NCBI GenBank assembly: GCA_021825285.1
Contig: JAKAHW010000019.1
Span: 1-11,592, forward strand
Direction: 5' to 3'
DNA length: 11,592 nucleotides
Source: a bacterium
GTDB lineage: Bacteria; Patescibacteria; Microgenomatia; Levybacterales; GWA1-39-11
Below are positions 5,234 to 11,592 of this stretch, one piece after another. A program made the position numbers and the translations under genes. The first letter of the stretch is position 1, and each line of letters begins with the position of its first letter. The notes below the pieces were generated by a model, which was not told where the DNA came from, made no database searches, and worked only from the letters and a program-made list of their open reading frames with translations.

Positions 5234-7543
5234 TTATTTTTTCTTTAAAAGAAAGCTTAGTGGAATTAATAAGATAAAACTTATTAGCGCAAGATATTTC
5301 CCTATTTCAAAGCTTAAAGGTTTATAAAGGAATTTTACCTCATGTTGACCTCCCGGCACAACAACAGACCTAAAAGTGTAATCACTTCGATAAATCTTAA
5401 CCTCTTTCCCATCAACGGTTGCTTTCCATCCTGGATAAAAAACGTCGGTTAACAAAAGCAGTGAGTCACCGTCCGAATTAGTTTTTAAACTGACGGAATT
5501 CGGCTTATAGCTTATAATTGACGCGCTCCCTGTGCTAAATCCTGGTTTCATATTAATTGCTTCTTCAATCACTACTTCGTTCCTTAAATCAACATTTTCC
5601 CTAAACATATTATCCAGAATTTTTTGGCTGTCTGTTTCTAATTTAATGTTATTGACAAGATATGCTCTGGGGAAAACATTTTTGTTTTCAAAAACTTCAA
5701 ACTGAGAGTCTTGGTAAATTATCCTGAACTGCTCCGGTTTGTAATTCCAGATAGGAAATGCCCATATGGCTCTTCCGTCCGATACTTTATGAACAAAATA
5801 TTTTATTCCCAAAAGGTTTATCGCTTTTGGGGTGTTTTTTCCGTCTTTTGCTAAACTGACAACATATCTTGTCGGCTCTTTTATTTTTCCGTCTGATAAA
5901 GACTCCATAAATTCACCATATCTTTTTATATATAAAGGCTCGTACCCCTCAACCAAAGGAAGCTTGTAATAAACTCCGTCTTCTGCCCCAAAAGTTCCAA
6001 ATGTTCTAAATTGACTTGAAATTTTTGGGAAAAATTTGGAAACAGAAGTAGAAGGAAAAACAAGATTTTTAGGATCCCAAGGTTGCCATTTACTAGAAAA
6101 CCTTAGCATTTCAAAAGATGTTAATCCAATTATTAATAGTGCCAAAATCAAAGTCTTTCTACTTAAAGATGAAAAAAGAATAGACAAAGAACCTAATACA
6201 AATATTAGGGAGGGCAAAATTAAGTTACTTTTTGCAATTGATGTTTGTACGGGATTTAAGAATAAGTGGAAAAAAACTATTCCCCATAATAGAGCAAAAA
6301 TTAATGCACAAAAGACAAGCCAAATTATTATTTTCTTTTTTTCCCTTGAAGCAATATCTTTTAAAAGATTTTCTAGGCCAAATGCCGATAATACTGCTAC
6401 GGAAAAACTAAACAAAACGATAACTCTACTGGCAGCGCTCGTTGATAAAACTGGAATTTTTAATAAAACAAGAAAGTCCACTAAAGGAGTGTTGTACGCA
6501 AGAAGCAAAGAACCAAATATCATTACCAAGAAAAACAACACAGTTTTTAACCTTTCTTTAGAAACCGAATAAAAAGCCAGCAATAAAGGAAAAATTCCAA
6601 CAAAACCGTTCCATTCCGCATAATGCCCGAACCAATCATTGCGTGTTACAGGGTTTCCTAAAAAATCCGGAGCAATTAGAGTTGGTAAATACCCCCAGGG
6701 GATTACCTCAACTTTCCCAAAAAGCGAACTTCTAACCGAATTTAGGTAAAATTCATATGAAGGAAGCAGTTGAGGGGTGGACATTAAAACTCCGATTAGT
6801 AAATAAATGAGTAGTTTAAAAGTTTTTTTAAAGTTTCTTGTTTTTATTAAAACATAAACCAAATAGAATATTACAAACAGGAAAAAATAGATGCTGGTTT
6901 GGAAATGCCCGGAGAAAAACGATAACGGAATTGTAAGTGAAAAAAGAATTAAAAACCTCACCCTATCAGTTTCCAAATATTTTTCTATTGCAAAAAGCGC
7001 CAGAGGAAGAAAAATAATTGCATAGCCAAGAACTCCATAGGCCATCCATGTTGTTATAAAACCGCAAAACATAAAAGAGATAGAGGCAAGCAAACTCCCC
7101 GCTTTTCCTATTTTCAAACTTCTAACAAACGCGTAGGTAAACAGACCCGCTAATAAAGGCTGCAGAAGAATTATTAAGCTCCAAGCGTCAATGAACTTTA
7201 AAGGCAAAAAGAAAATTAAATTTAAAGGTGATAAAACTGCTGATTGGTAATTTGCCAAAAATGGAGAGCCTGAAAATGAATAAGGGTTCCAGAGGGGAAT
7301 TTCAAAATTCTTTAAAGATTCTATTGCGAAGTTTTTCCAAGGAAAAATTTGAGTGATTATATCCGGCATTGCTCCATTCTTAACCGGTCCTGCAAACTCA
7401 TCGTAGGAACTCCATGGTGAAAAATTATTTACTTGGTAGGTAGAAGGATATGGAACTTTACCTTTTAAAAAGTAGGGATTCGCAAAAATAAACCAGATAA
7501 ACAAAATTAAAATAACAGGATAAAATTTTTTAAACAATTTCAT
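5234..7543 (-). CDS. YfhO-family membrane glycosyltransferase, full length (769 aa)
   Basis: This is a large multi-helix inner-membrane protein of the YfhO family. In Bacillus and Listeria, YfhO proteins transfer a sugar from undecaprenyl phosphate to lipoteichoic acid on the outer face; here the acceptor is probably another surface glycan. After helix 1 (about 8-26) the outer loop has D61xxxQ65, PW (68-69), PLWNPY (83-88) and ANYQSA (97-102). About ten further helices follow, with IAPDFLGNP (290-298) and AASRVIVLFSF in the membrane region. A soluble outer domain then carries VEGYEPLYIKRYGEF, FENKNVFPRAYLV and FYPGWKATVDGKEV (702-715), before a final helix at about 747-766 and a Lys tail. I chose ATG 7543-7541 over a TTG 15 nt upstream because M-KLFKK gives a normal basic N-terminus. 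This start overlaps the upstream gene by 14 nt. It is the intact paralogue of the interrupted gene at 3138-916. Confidence 0.92.
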   Translation of the reverse strand: MKLFKKFYPVILILFIWFIFANPYFLKGKVPYPSTYQVNNFSPWSSYDEFAGPVKNGAMPDIITQIFPWKNFAIESLKNFEIPLWNPYSFSGSPFLANYQSAVLSPLNLIFFLPLKFIDAWSLIILLQPLLAGLFTYAFVRSLKIGKAGSLLASISFMFCGFITTWMAYGVLGYAIIFLPLALFAIEKYLETDRVRFLILFSLTIPLSFFSGHFQTSIYFFLFVIFYLVYVLIKTRNFKKTFKLLIYLLIGVLMSTPQLLPSYEFYLNSVRSSLFGKVEVIPWGYLPTLIAPDFLGNPVTRNDWFGHYAEWNGFVGIFPLLLAFYSVSKERLKTVLFFLVMIFGSLLLAYNTPLVDFLVLLKIPVLSTSAASRVIVLFSFSVAVLSAFGLENLLKDIASREKKKIIIWLVFCALIFALLWGIVFFHLFLNPVQTSIAKSNLILPSLIFVLGSLSILFSSLSRKTLILALLIIGLTSFEMLRFSSKWQPWDPKNLVFPSTSVSKFFPKISSQFRTFGTFGAEDGVYYKLPLVEGYEPLYIKRYGEFMESLSDGKIKEPTRYVVSLAKDGKNTPKAINLLGIKYFVHKVSDGRAIWAFPIWNYKPEQFRIIYQDSQFEVFENKNVFPRAYLVNNIKLETDSQKILDNMFRENVDLRNEVVIEEAINMKPGFSTGSASIISYKPNSVSLKTNSDGDSLLLLTDVFYPGWKATVDGKEVKIYRSDYTFRSVVVPGGQHEVKFLYKPLSFEIGKYLALISFILLIPLSFLLKKK

Positions 7544-9176
7544 TTCTTTTTTTAACAAAGACTCCTAATCCAACAAGAAAAACAAAAGAAAATATTGTAA
7601 GCAAATTCGAAAAAGTTCTAAGTTTTGTGTTTTCAAATTTAATAATTACTGTATTTTTGCCTTGAGGGAGTTTAAAAGTTATTAAACCTCTATTTAATCT
7701 ATCCTGGAACTCAACAGGCAACTCTTTTCCGCTCGAGTAAACTTTCCACCCCGGAAAATATAATGTATTTTCTCTTAATTTTATATTGCCGTCTGCAAAG
7801 ACTGTGTAATCATGCTCTGTTGTACTTCTTTTTTCTTCTTTAACTCGTCCACCTCCTTCAATAATCACCAAATGTGTCTTCGGTTCTTTTTCCATAAATC
7901 TTATTGACCATATAGGTGAACTTTCTCCCGTATCTGTAGTTCCATTATAAATTTTGTCAAAGTACAAGTTTGGATAAATTTTATAGGCATTTGCGTGCCA
8001 ATAATTATAAGTCGATAGAACTATTAAAATTGTTATTAACAAAACAATAATGGTCTGCCATTTTTTATTAAGCTGATAAACAAAAAGTCCCCCTAAGAGT
8101 GACGTAGTAAAAACAACAATTGAAAGCAATCTCCAGGGAAATTGAAATTTTTGAAGAATTGTTACAATCTCCCAAACAGGTTTTGAAAAATTAAGCATTA
8201 ACAAAACTGATAAAAAACAATAAGCAAGAATTGCCAACGATAGAACAAAAAAACTCTTATTTTTTTTGAAAAATTGAAACAAAAAATAAGGGGATAAAAC
8301 AATGAAAATCAATTGAACAAAACCAAGTTGGGTTGTAAACTGTCCTGTTCCGCCATAACTCCAAGATCCATATATTAAATCTTTAAAATTAACAAACCTA
8401 CTGGCATATTCTCCTCTTGTAACAATATCACGAAGCGTATATTTCCCCTCAAAAAAAGCAGGTAAAAGAAAAAATCCTGAAAGTCCAAATCCCAAAAGTA
8501 AAAGTCCTAAAAATCCTAAAAGGAGCTTTGTTTTGTTTTTATTCTTGTAAAGCAGAAATAAAGCGTAAAAAATTATAAAGGGTAAAAACATTAGGGAAAT
8601 TGCATTATGAGAAAGAATTAACCCAGATAAACTCAAACATCCTCCCAAGAAATTCAGATAGGAAAATTTCTTTGAAAGCTTTAAAAGAAAATATAAAACC
8701 AAAGGTGGAAAAATAAAAGCAACATGCTCCCCTATTGCACCTCTTACATAAAGGTCAACAAAACGGTAAGGAGCAAAAACATAAAGAACGCCAGCAGCAA
8801 TCGCAGGATATTTACCAAGAAATTCTTTTATCCAAAGGTACATTGTTAACCCGCTTAAAACAAAAGTAATGGCAAAAACAAGCTTTAACGAATCAATATA
8901 AGAAAAACCGATAAGATGAAATAAAGAAGAAGCATATGAAGGAAAAGGGTAAAGGAACATCATAACGGGATGCCCATACCCCCAATTAAGGTTTCCTGCC
9001 CATCTTGGGATAATATTCCCTTCGCTTAAACTCTTATAAAAATTTGCGATTCTTGCAACATGATCTTGTCCATCATGAGTAACAGGAAGACCGGGATTAA
9101 GTAAATCTATCAGTGGAATTAAAAGAAACAAAAAGAAAAGCAGCAAAACAAAATGTTTTTTTAAAAACTTTTTCAT
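7530..9176 (-). CDS. PTPS-related membrane protein, GT-C-like (548 aa)
   Basis: This multi-helix membrane protein resembles the family named '6-pyruvoyl-tetrahydropterin synthase-related' (PF10131). Despite the name, it looks like a GT-C-fold glycosyltransferase, and nothing here suggests pterin chemistry. Evidence: helix 1 at about 8-26; HDGQDH (34-39) in the first outer loop, with D35 and D38 as candidate catalytic residues; PRW (57-59); GYGHP (66-70); YVRGAIGE (143-150); a late FQFPWRLL (344-351) before another helix. An outer soluble domain follows, with YFPGWKVYSSGKE near residue 482, resembling the FYPGW element of the YfhO proteins, and a last helix ends in KKRNEIV. The true start is ATG 9176-9174, overlapping the previous gene's TGA by 4 nt (ATGA); the open frame back to 9236 is only an extension inside the neighbour. 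The likely role is outer-face transfer from a lipid-linked sugar, by inference. Confidence 0.85.
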   Translation of the reverse strand: MKKFLKKHFVLLLFFLFLLIPLIDLLNPGLPVTHDGQDHVARIANFYKSLSEGNIIPRWAGNLNWGYGHPVMMFLYPFPSYASSLFHLIGFSYIDSLKLVFAITFVLSGLTMYLWIKEFLGKYPAIAAGVLYVFAPYRFVDLYVRGAIGEHVAFIFPPLVLYFLLKLSKKFSYLNFLGGCLSLSGLILSHNAISLMFLPFIIFYALFLLYKNKNKTKLLLGFLGLLLLGFGLSGFFLLPAFFEGKYTLRDIVTRGEYASRFVNFKDLIYGSWSYGGTGQFTTQLGFVQLIFIVLSPYFLFQFFKKNKSFFVLSLAILAYCFLSVLLMLNFSKPVWEIVTILQKFQFPWRLLSIVVFTTSLLGGLFVYQLNKKWQTIIVLLITILIVLSTYNYWHANAYKIYPNLYFDKIYNGTTDTGESSPIWSIRFMEKEPKTHLVIIEGGGRVKEEKRSTTEHDYTVFADGNIKLRENTLYFPGWKVYSSGKELPVEFQDRLNRGLITFKLPQGKNTVIIKFENTKLRTFSNLLTIFSFVFLVGLGVFVKKRNEIV

Positions 9177-10078
9177 TTGAAGCTTCCTTTTCCAAATCTC
9201 CTTAAATAAAAATCTCTTACACCTACCTTCTGCCAATCTCTTCCTTTTAGTAAAAGCCTTAGGCTTTCACGAATTAAAGCGAATTTAGCCCGAAGTGGCG
9301 CATAGGAGAATCCAAACATCATTCTGTTTCTCGTAATAAAATAGTCGTGCAATTTTGAACCTGATCCCGAAGAAGCTGCATTTATATGCCATAGCATTGC
9401 TTTTGGTATATATAGCACTTTGTATCCTGCTTTTCTAATCCTTACATTCCAGTCAGCATCTTCAAAATACATAAAATACCTATGGTCAAAAAATCCCACC
9501 TTCTCCAACACTTCTCTTTTAACTAAAATGCACGCACCGCTGGCAAATTCGGTTTCTCCGGCTTCATCATATTGACCCTTATCTATCTCATCCACTCCCC
9601 GATGCTTGGAATAAACATTCTTCCAGTCAATATCACCACCCGCATACCAAAAAACTTTTCCTATATCCTCTTTTTTGTATCTATCTTTATGAAACTCAAA
9701 TCCCGGAGCAAAATACATTTTAGGGACCGTTGCTCCAACTTTTTCATCTTTAAAAGGAGCAAGAAGTTCTTGAAGCAAATTTTTATCGAGAATCGTATCA
9801 TTGTTTAAAACAAGAACATACTCGGCTCCTTGCTCCAGAACAATTTTAAAACCGAAATTGTGTCCTCCGGAAAACCCAAGATTCTCCGGTGTTTTTACAA
9901 TTTTTAGATTAATATCAGAGAATTTTTTTTCATCAACATCAAAAGGCTCTGACCCATTATTTATTACCAGAACATGAAGATCTATCCCCGTTCTGTCTAA
10001 TTTTTGAATTGATAAAAGACAATTTACGGTTTCTTCTTTTGTATTGTAGTTTATGGTGTTAACGAAAACTTTTTTCAC
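9173..10078 (-). CDS. GT2 family glycosyltransferase, rhamnosyltransferase-like (COG1216/WbbL type, 301 aa)
   Basis: This cytoplasmic GT-A enzyme starts with GTG at 10078-10076; the GTG overlaps the TGA stop of the previous GT2 (GTGA), which supports coupling and fixes the start. Motifs: INYN (9-12), VINNGS (38-43), ENLGFSGGHNFG (65-76), LNNDT (91-95, the metal-site equivalent of DxD), ASGACILVKR (179-188), and YFEDADWNVRIRKAGY (204-219), with E206-D207 as the catalytic acidic pair and H231 in the usual downstream His position. The roughly 70 C-terminal residues are basic and amphipathic, suggesting peripheral membrane contact. Length is normal for the family. WbbL-type enzymes typically add rhamnose to lipid-linked glycan primers; that specificity is not proven here. 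It is the same class as the partial GT2 at the left edge. Confidence 0.92.
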   Translation of the reverse strand: MKKVFVNTINYNTKEETVNCLLSIQKLDRTGIDLHVLVINNGSEPFDVDEKKFSDINLKIVKTPENLGFSGGHNFGFKIVLEQGAEYVLVLNNDTILDKNLLQELLAPFKDEKVGATVPKMYFAPGFEFHKDRYKKEDIGKVFWYAGGDIDWKNVYSKHRGVDEIDKGQYDEAGETEFASGACILVKREVLEKVGFFDHRYFMYFEDADWNVRIRKAGYKVLYIPKAMLWHINAASSGSGSKLHDYFITRNRMMFGFSYAPLRAKFALIRESLRLLLKGRDWQKVGVRDFYLRRFGKGSFK

Positions 10079-10983
10079 TTTGCAATTTTCCCTTTGGCTT
10101 TGAGGAATAATTTATTGAAAATATTTTTTGTTTGCTTAACTCTTTCTTGGTTGATCCAAAAAACAATATCCCTTACAACCTTTTTAAACTCTGCTTCAAA
10201 TGTGAGAAGTGTATTTTCCTTCGTATCTTTGTATCCTTGAGCCTCCCAAACCCTTAAGAAGACGACCAGATGATAAAAAGCCATAAGAAGTGAAAGAATC
10301 AATCCATGAGAACCATCCAAAAATCCTTTTCCGTAAAAATATCTATTTAAAAATTCTTTTGCCGGCATCCTTATGGCATCCACAATTTCTGCCTGATACC
10401 CATTGTTTATAAGGTTTTCTGCCTCCGAAATTGTGTAAATTTTAAAAGTTTTGTCTAGAAACTGAGAGACTGAGTCGTAGTTGTAATGGAGAAAGGGCTG
10501 GGAAAGATGCCCTACTTCTCCATCAACTTCTAAAAGCTCATGGACATGCTTTTCAGCAAACTTTCCTTTTCCCTTTTTAAATAATCTTAGTTGATAATCA
10601 GGATACCAACCCGTATGCTCTATCCATTTTCCAAAAATAATATTTTTCCTCGGAACAAAGTATCCATTCTTTTCATTCTTATCCTTTACAACCCCAAGTA
10701 TTTCTTCTTTAAGCTCGGGAGTAACTCTTTCATCGGAATCCAAACTTAAAATCCACTCATTTCTTGCTTGAGAGAAACCAAAGTTTTTATTTTTATTAAG
10801 CATTGGGTTATTAGGTCGTTTAACAAGTTTTGCACCATTATCCTTAGCAAGTTTTGGAGTGCTATCAGAAGAGCTTCCGTCAACCACAATTACCTCGTCA
10901 GCAAAATTTACCGATTTTATACAATCCACAATTTTACTTTCGCTGTTATAAGTTGTTATAACTACGGATATTGGATTTTTCAT
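10075..10983 (-). CDS. GT2 family glycosyltransferase, WaaE/LgtF-like (302 aa)
   Basis: This cytoplasmic GT-A glycosyltransferase has VVITTYNSE (7-15), VIVVDGSSSD (31-40), KNFGFSQARNEW (66-77) and LDSDER (81-86), with D82 and D84 as the metal-binding DxD. Downstream come DYQLRLFKKGKGKF, EKHVHELLE and LHYNYDSVSQFL, the His-rich part typical of the WaaE/LgtF group. A hydrophobic C-terminal stretch (about 227-245, LILSLLMAFYHLVVFLRV) may bind the membrane. It is about 50 residues longer than its paralogue at 5232-4486 because of a charged C-terminal tail. The gene starts at ATG 10983-10981, 16 nt after the flippase TAG; the leader contains no clear Shine-Dalgarno sequence. Its TGA overlaps the GTG of the next gene. 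The family call is firm; donor and acceptor are unknown. Confidence 0.92.
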   Translation of the reverse strand: MKNPISVVITTYNSESKIVDCIKSVNFADEVIVVDGSSSDSTPKLAKDNGAKLVKRPNNPMLNKNKNFGFSQARNEWILSLDSDERVTPELKEEILGVVKDKNEKNGYFVPRKNIIFGKWIEHTGWYPDYQLRLFKKGKGKFAEKHVHELLEVDGEVGHLSQPFLHYNYDSVSQFLDKTFKIYTISEAENLINNGYQAEIVDAIRMPAKEFLNRYFYGKGFLDGSHGLILSLLMAFYHLVVFLRVWEAQGYKDTKENTLLTFEAEFKKVVRDIVFWINQERVKQTKNIFNKLFLKAKGKIAK

Positions 10984-10999
10984 TTTTTAGTATAAGAAA

Positions 11000-11592
11000 C
11001 TATTGCTTCTTAAAAAATATTTTTTTTAAATCTCCTATTAATTCTTCCCCCGCCATAAAATAGAATAACACAAAATAAACTATACCTGAAATAGAAGCAA
11101 AGACAAATAACGTTATAAAATTCGAAACGAACAAGTGTGTTGCTCCATAAAAAAGCATAGCCATTATCAAAGTCGCAAATAAAGGCTTTGAAACACTTCC
11201 GAAAAATGAAAAATCGACAACTTTTTTCACAAGGTAAACAGTATAAAAAATAGAAAGCGTTACCAGAAAAGAAGCAAAAGATACACCGTTAAAACCGAAC
11301 AGCTTAACAAATATTGGTGTTAATACCCATGTTAAAGTCGTCCACACCACCATTAGCTTTAGTGTTGTTTTAACTCTTCCTGTTGAATCAAGAACATTAA
11401 CTAAAATTCCCGAGAGAGAAGAAACAATCGCATTTAAACCAAAAAATACCAGGCTTATAACTGCTGGCTCCCATTTTCCATGCCATTTTGGAAAAAATCT
11501 TATGACATATGGAGCTGCAATAATTAACCCTGTTAGCATAGGAAACATAATAGCGGAGACGAAAAATAATGATTTTTCTATTGCTTTTTTTA
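11000..11592 (-). CDS. Polysaccharide/oligosaccharide flippase (Wzx-like, MOP superfamily), C-terminal part, cut by right edge
   Basis: The frame is open from the right edge to TAG at 11002-11000, giving about 196 visible residues; the ATG at 11548 is internal, since the frame continues upstream without a stop. The visible part has about six membrane helices. It includes the stretch SLFFVSAIMFPMLTGLIIAA, the PAVISLVFFGLNAIVSSLSG helix, the loop DSTGRVKTTLK (the usual small-residue/GR loop of Wzx proteins), GFNGVSFASFL, and a basic C-terminal tail (LKKIFFKKQ). Such proteins flip undecaprenyl-linked oligosaccharide units from the inner to the outer membrane face, linking the cytoplasmic GT2/GT4 enzymes here to the outer-face YfhO-type proteins. 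It lies 16 nt upstream of the next GT2, probably in the same operon. The family is fairly clear from the C-terminal half alone; the substrate is unknown. Confidence 0.8.
   Translation of the reverse strand, partial: KKAIEKSLFFVSAIMFPMLTGLIIAAPYVIRFFPKWHGKWEPAVISLVFFGLNAIVSSLSGILVNVLDSTGRVKTTLKLMVVWTTLTWVLTPIFVKLFGFNGVSFASFLVTLSIFYTVYLVKKVVDFSFFGSVSKPLFATLIMAMLFYGATHLFVSNFITLFVFASISGIVYFVLFYFMAGEELIGDLKKIFFKKQ

Noticed and set aside
5240..5254. 15-nt inverted repeat TTTCTTTAAAAGAAA at the end of the intact YfhO gene
   Set aside because: It is low-complexity A/T sequence explained by Lys/Leu codons at the C-terminus; no regulatory meaning can be supported.
6036..6572. Plus-strand ORF of 178 codons opposite the intact YfhO gene
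   Set aside because: It is antisense to a clear membrane-protein gene. The Lys/Asn-rich translation is what the complement of Phe/Leu-rich codons gives in AT-rich DNA.
7544..7558. TTG start for the intact YfhO gene
   Set aside because: ATG 7543 is only five codons downstream and is the more usual start; the extra residues add nothing conserved.
9177..9236. N-terminal extension of the PTPS-related protein back to 9236
   Set aside because: The extension falls inside the coding end of the preceding GT2 and is basic and non-hydrophobic. ATG 9176 gives a proper lysine-helix N-terminus and an ATGA overlap.
1..11592. Mobile elements, CRISPR arrays, tRNA, rRNA or riboswitches
   Set aside because: I saw no transposase-like product, regularly spaced repeats or RNA-gene signatures. 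Coding sequence covers nearly all of the window and the only gap above 20 nt is 4203-4256.

Overview
This is an AT-rich window, roughly one third G+C by eye, almost entirely filled by a surface-glycan assembly cluster on the minus strand. The small DUF5652-type membrane protein, the many weak or absent Shine-Dalgarno sequences, the dense gene overlaps and the set of large YfhO and PTPS-related membrane glycosyltransferases all resemble uncultivated Candidate Phyla Radiation bacteria, possibly Microgenomates. That placement is an inference; no rRNA or other marker gene is present. The standard bacterial code fits: TGA ends four genes at ATGA or GTGA overlaps, TAA ends four and TAG ends one.

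Read in the direction of transcription (right to left), the first block is: the C-terminal part of a Wzx-like flippase (cut by the right edge), a WaaE/LgtF-like GT2, a rhamnosyltransferase-like GT2 (COG1216 type), a PTPS-related GT-C-like membrane protein, a full-length YfhO-family membrane protein, and a second WaaE/LgtF-like GT2 ending at 4486. Genes overlap by 4 to 14 nt or are separated by 1 to 16 nt, so they probably form one operon.

A 54-nt divergent intergenic region (4203-4256) then separates two transcription units. To the right, on the plus strand, lies a lone DUF5652-like small membrane protein, convergent with the first block. To the left starts a second minus-strand block: a GT4 glycosyltransferase, a second YfhO-family protein, and another COG1216-type GT2 cut by the left edge. 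There is no other non-coding stretch of note.

The likely joint job is to build and export a cell-surface glycan. Cytoplasmic GT2 and GT4 enzymes add sugars from activated donors, the flippase moves lipid-linked product across the membrane, and the YfhO/PTPS-related proteins probably add side-group sugars on the outer face from polyprenyl-phosphate donors. No nucleotide-sugar synthesis gene and no CsbB/GtcA-type donor-loading pair is in the window.

The most notable feature is the second YfhO gene. Two apparent ORFs (3138-2257 and 2124-916) lie in the same frame and are one gene interrupted by a single TGA at 2259-2257. The intact paralogue has Trp (TGG) at the ungapped equivalent position, so one TGG-to-TGA transition explains the split. 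The same gene also lacks the C-terminal membrane helix its paralogue has. I found no convincing case for a wholly new system; the rest is a fairly typical but gene-dense glycan locus.
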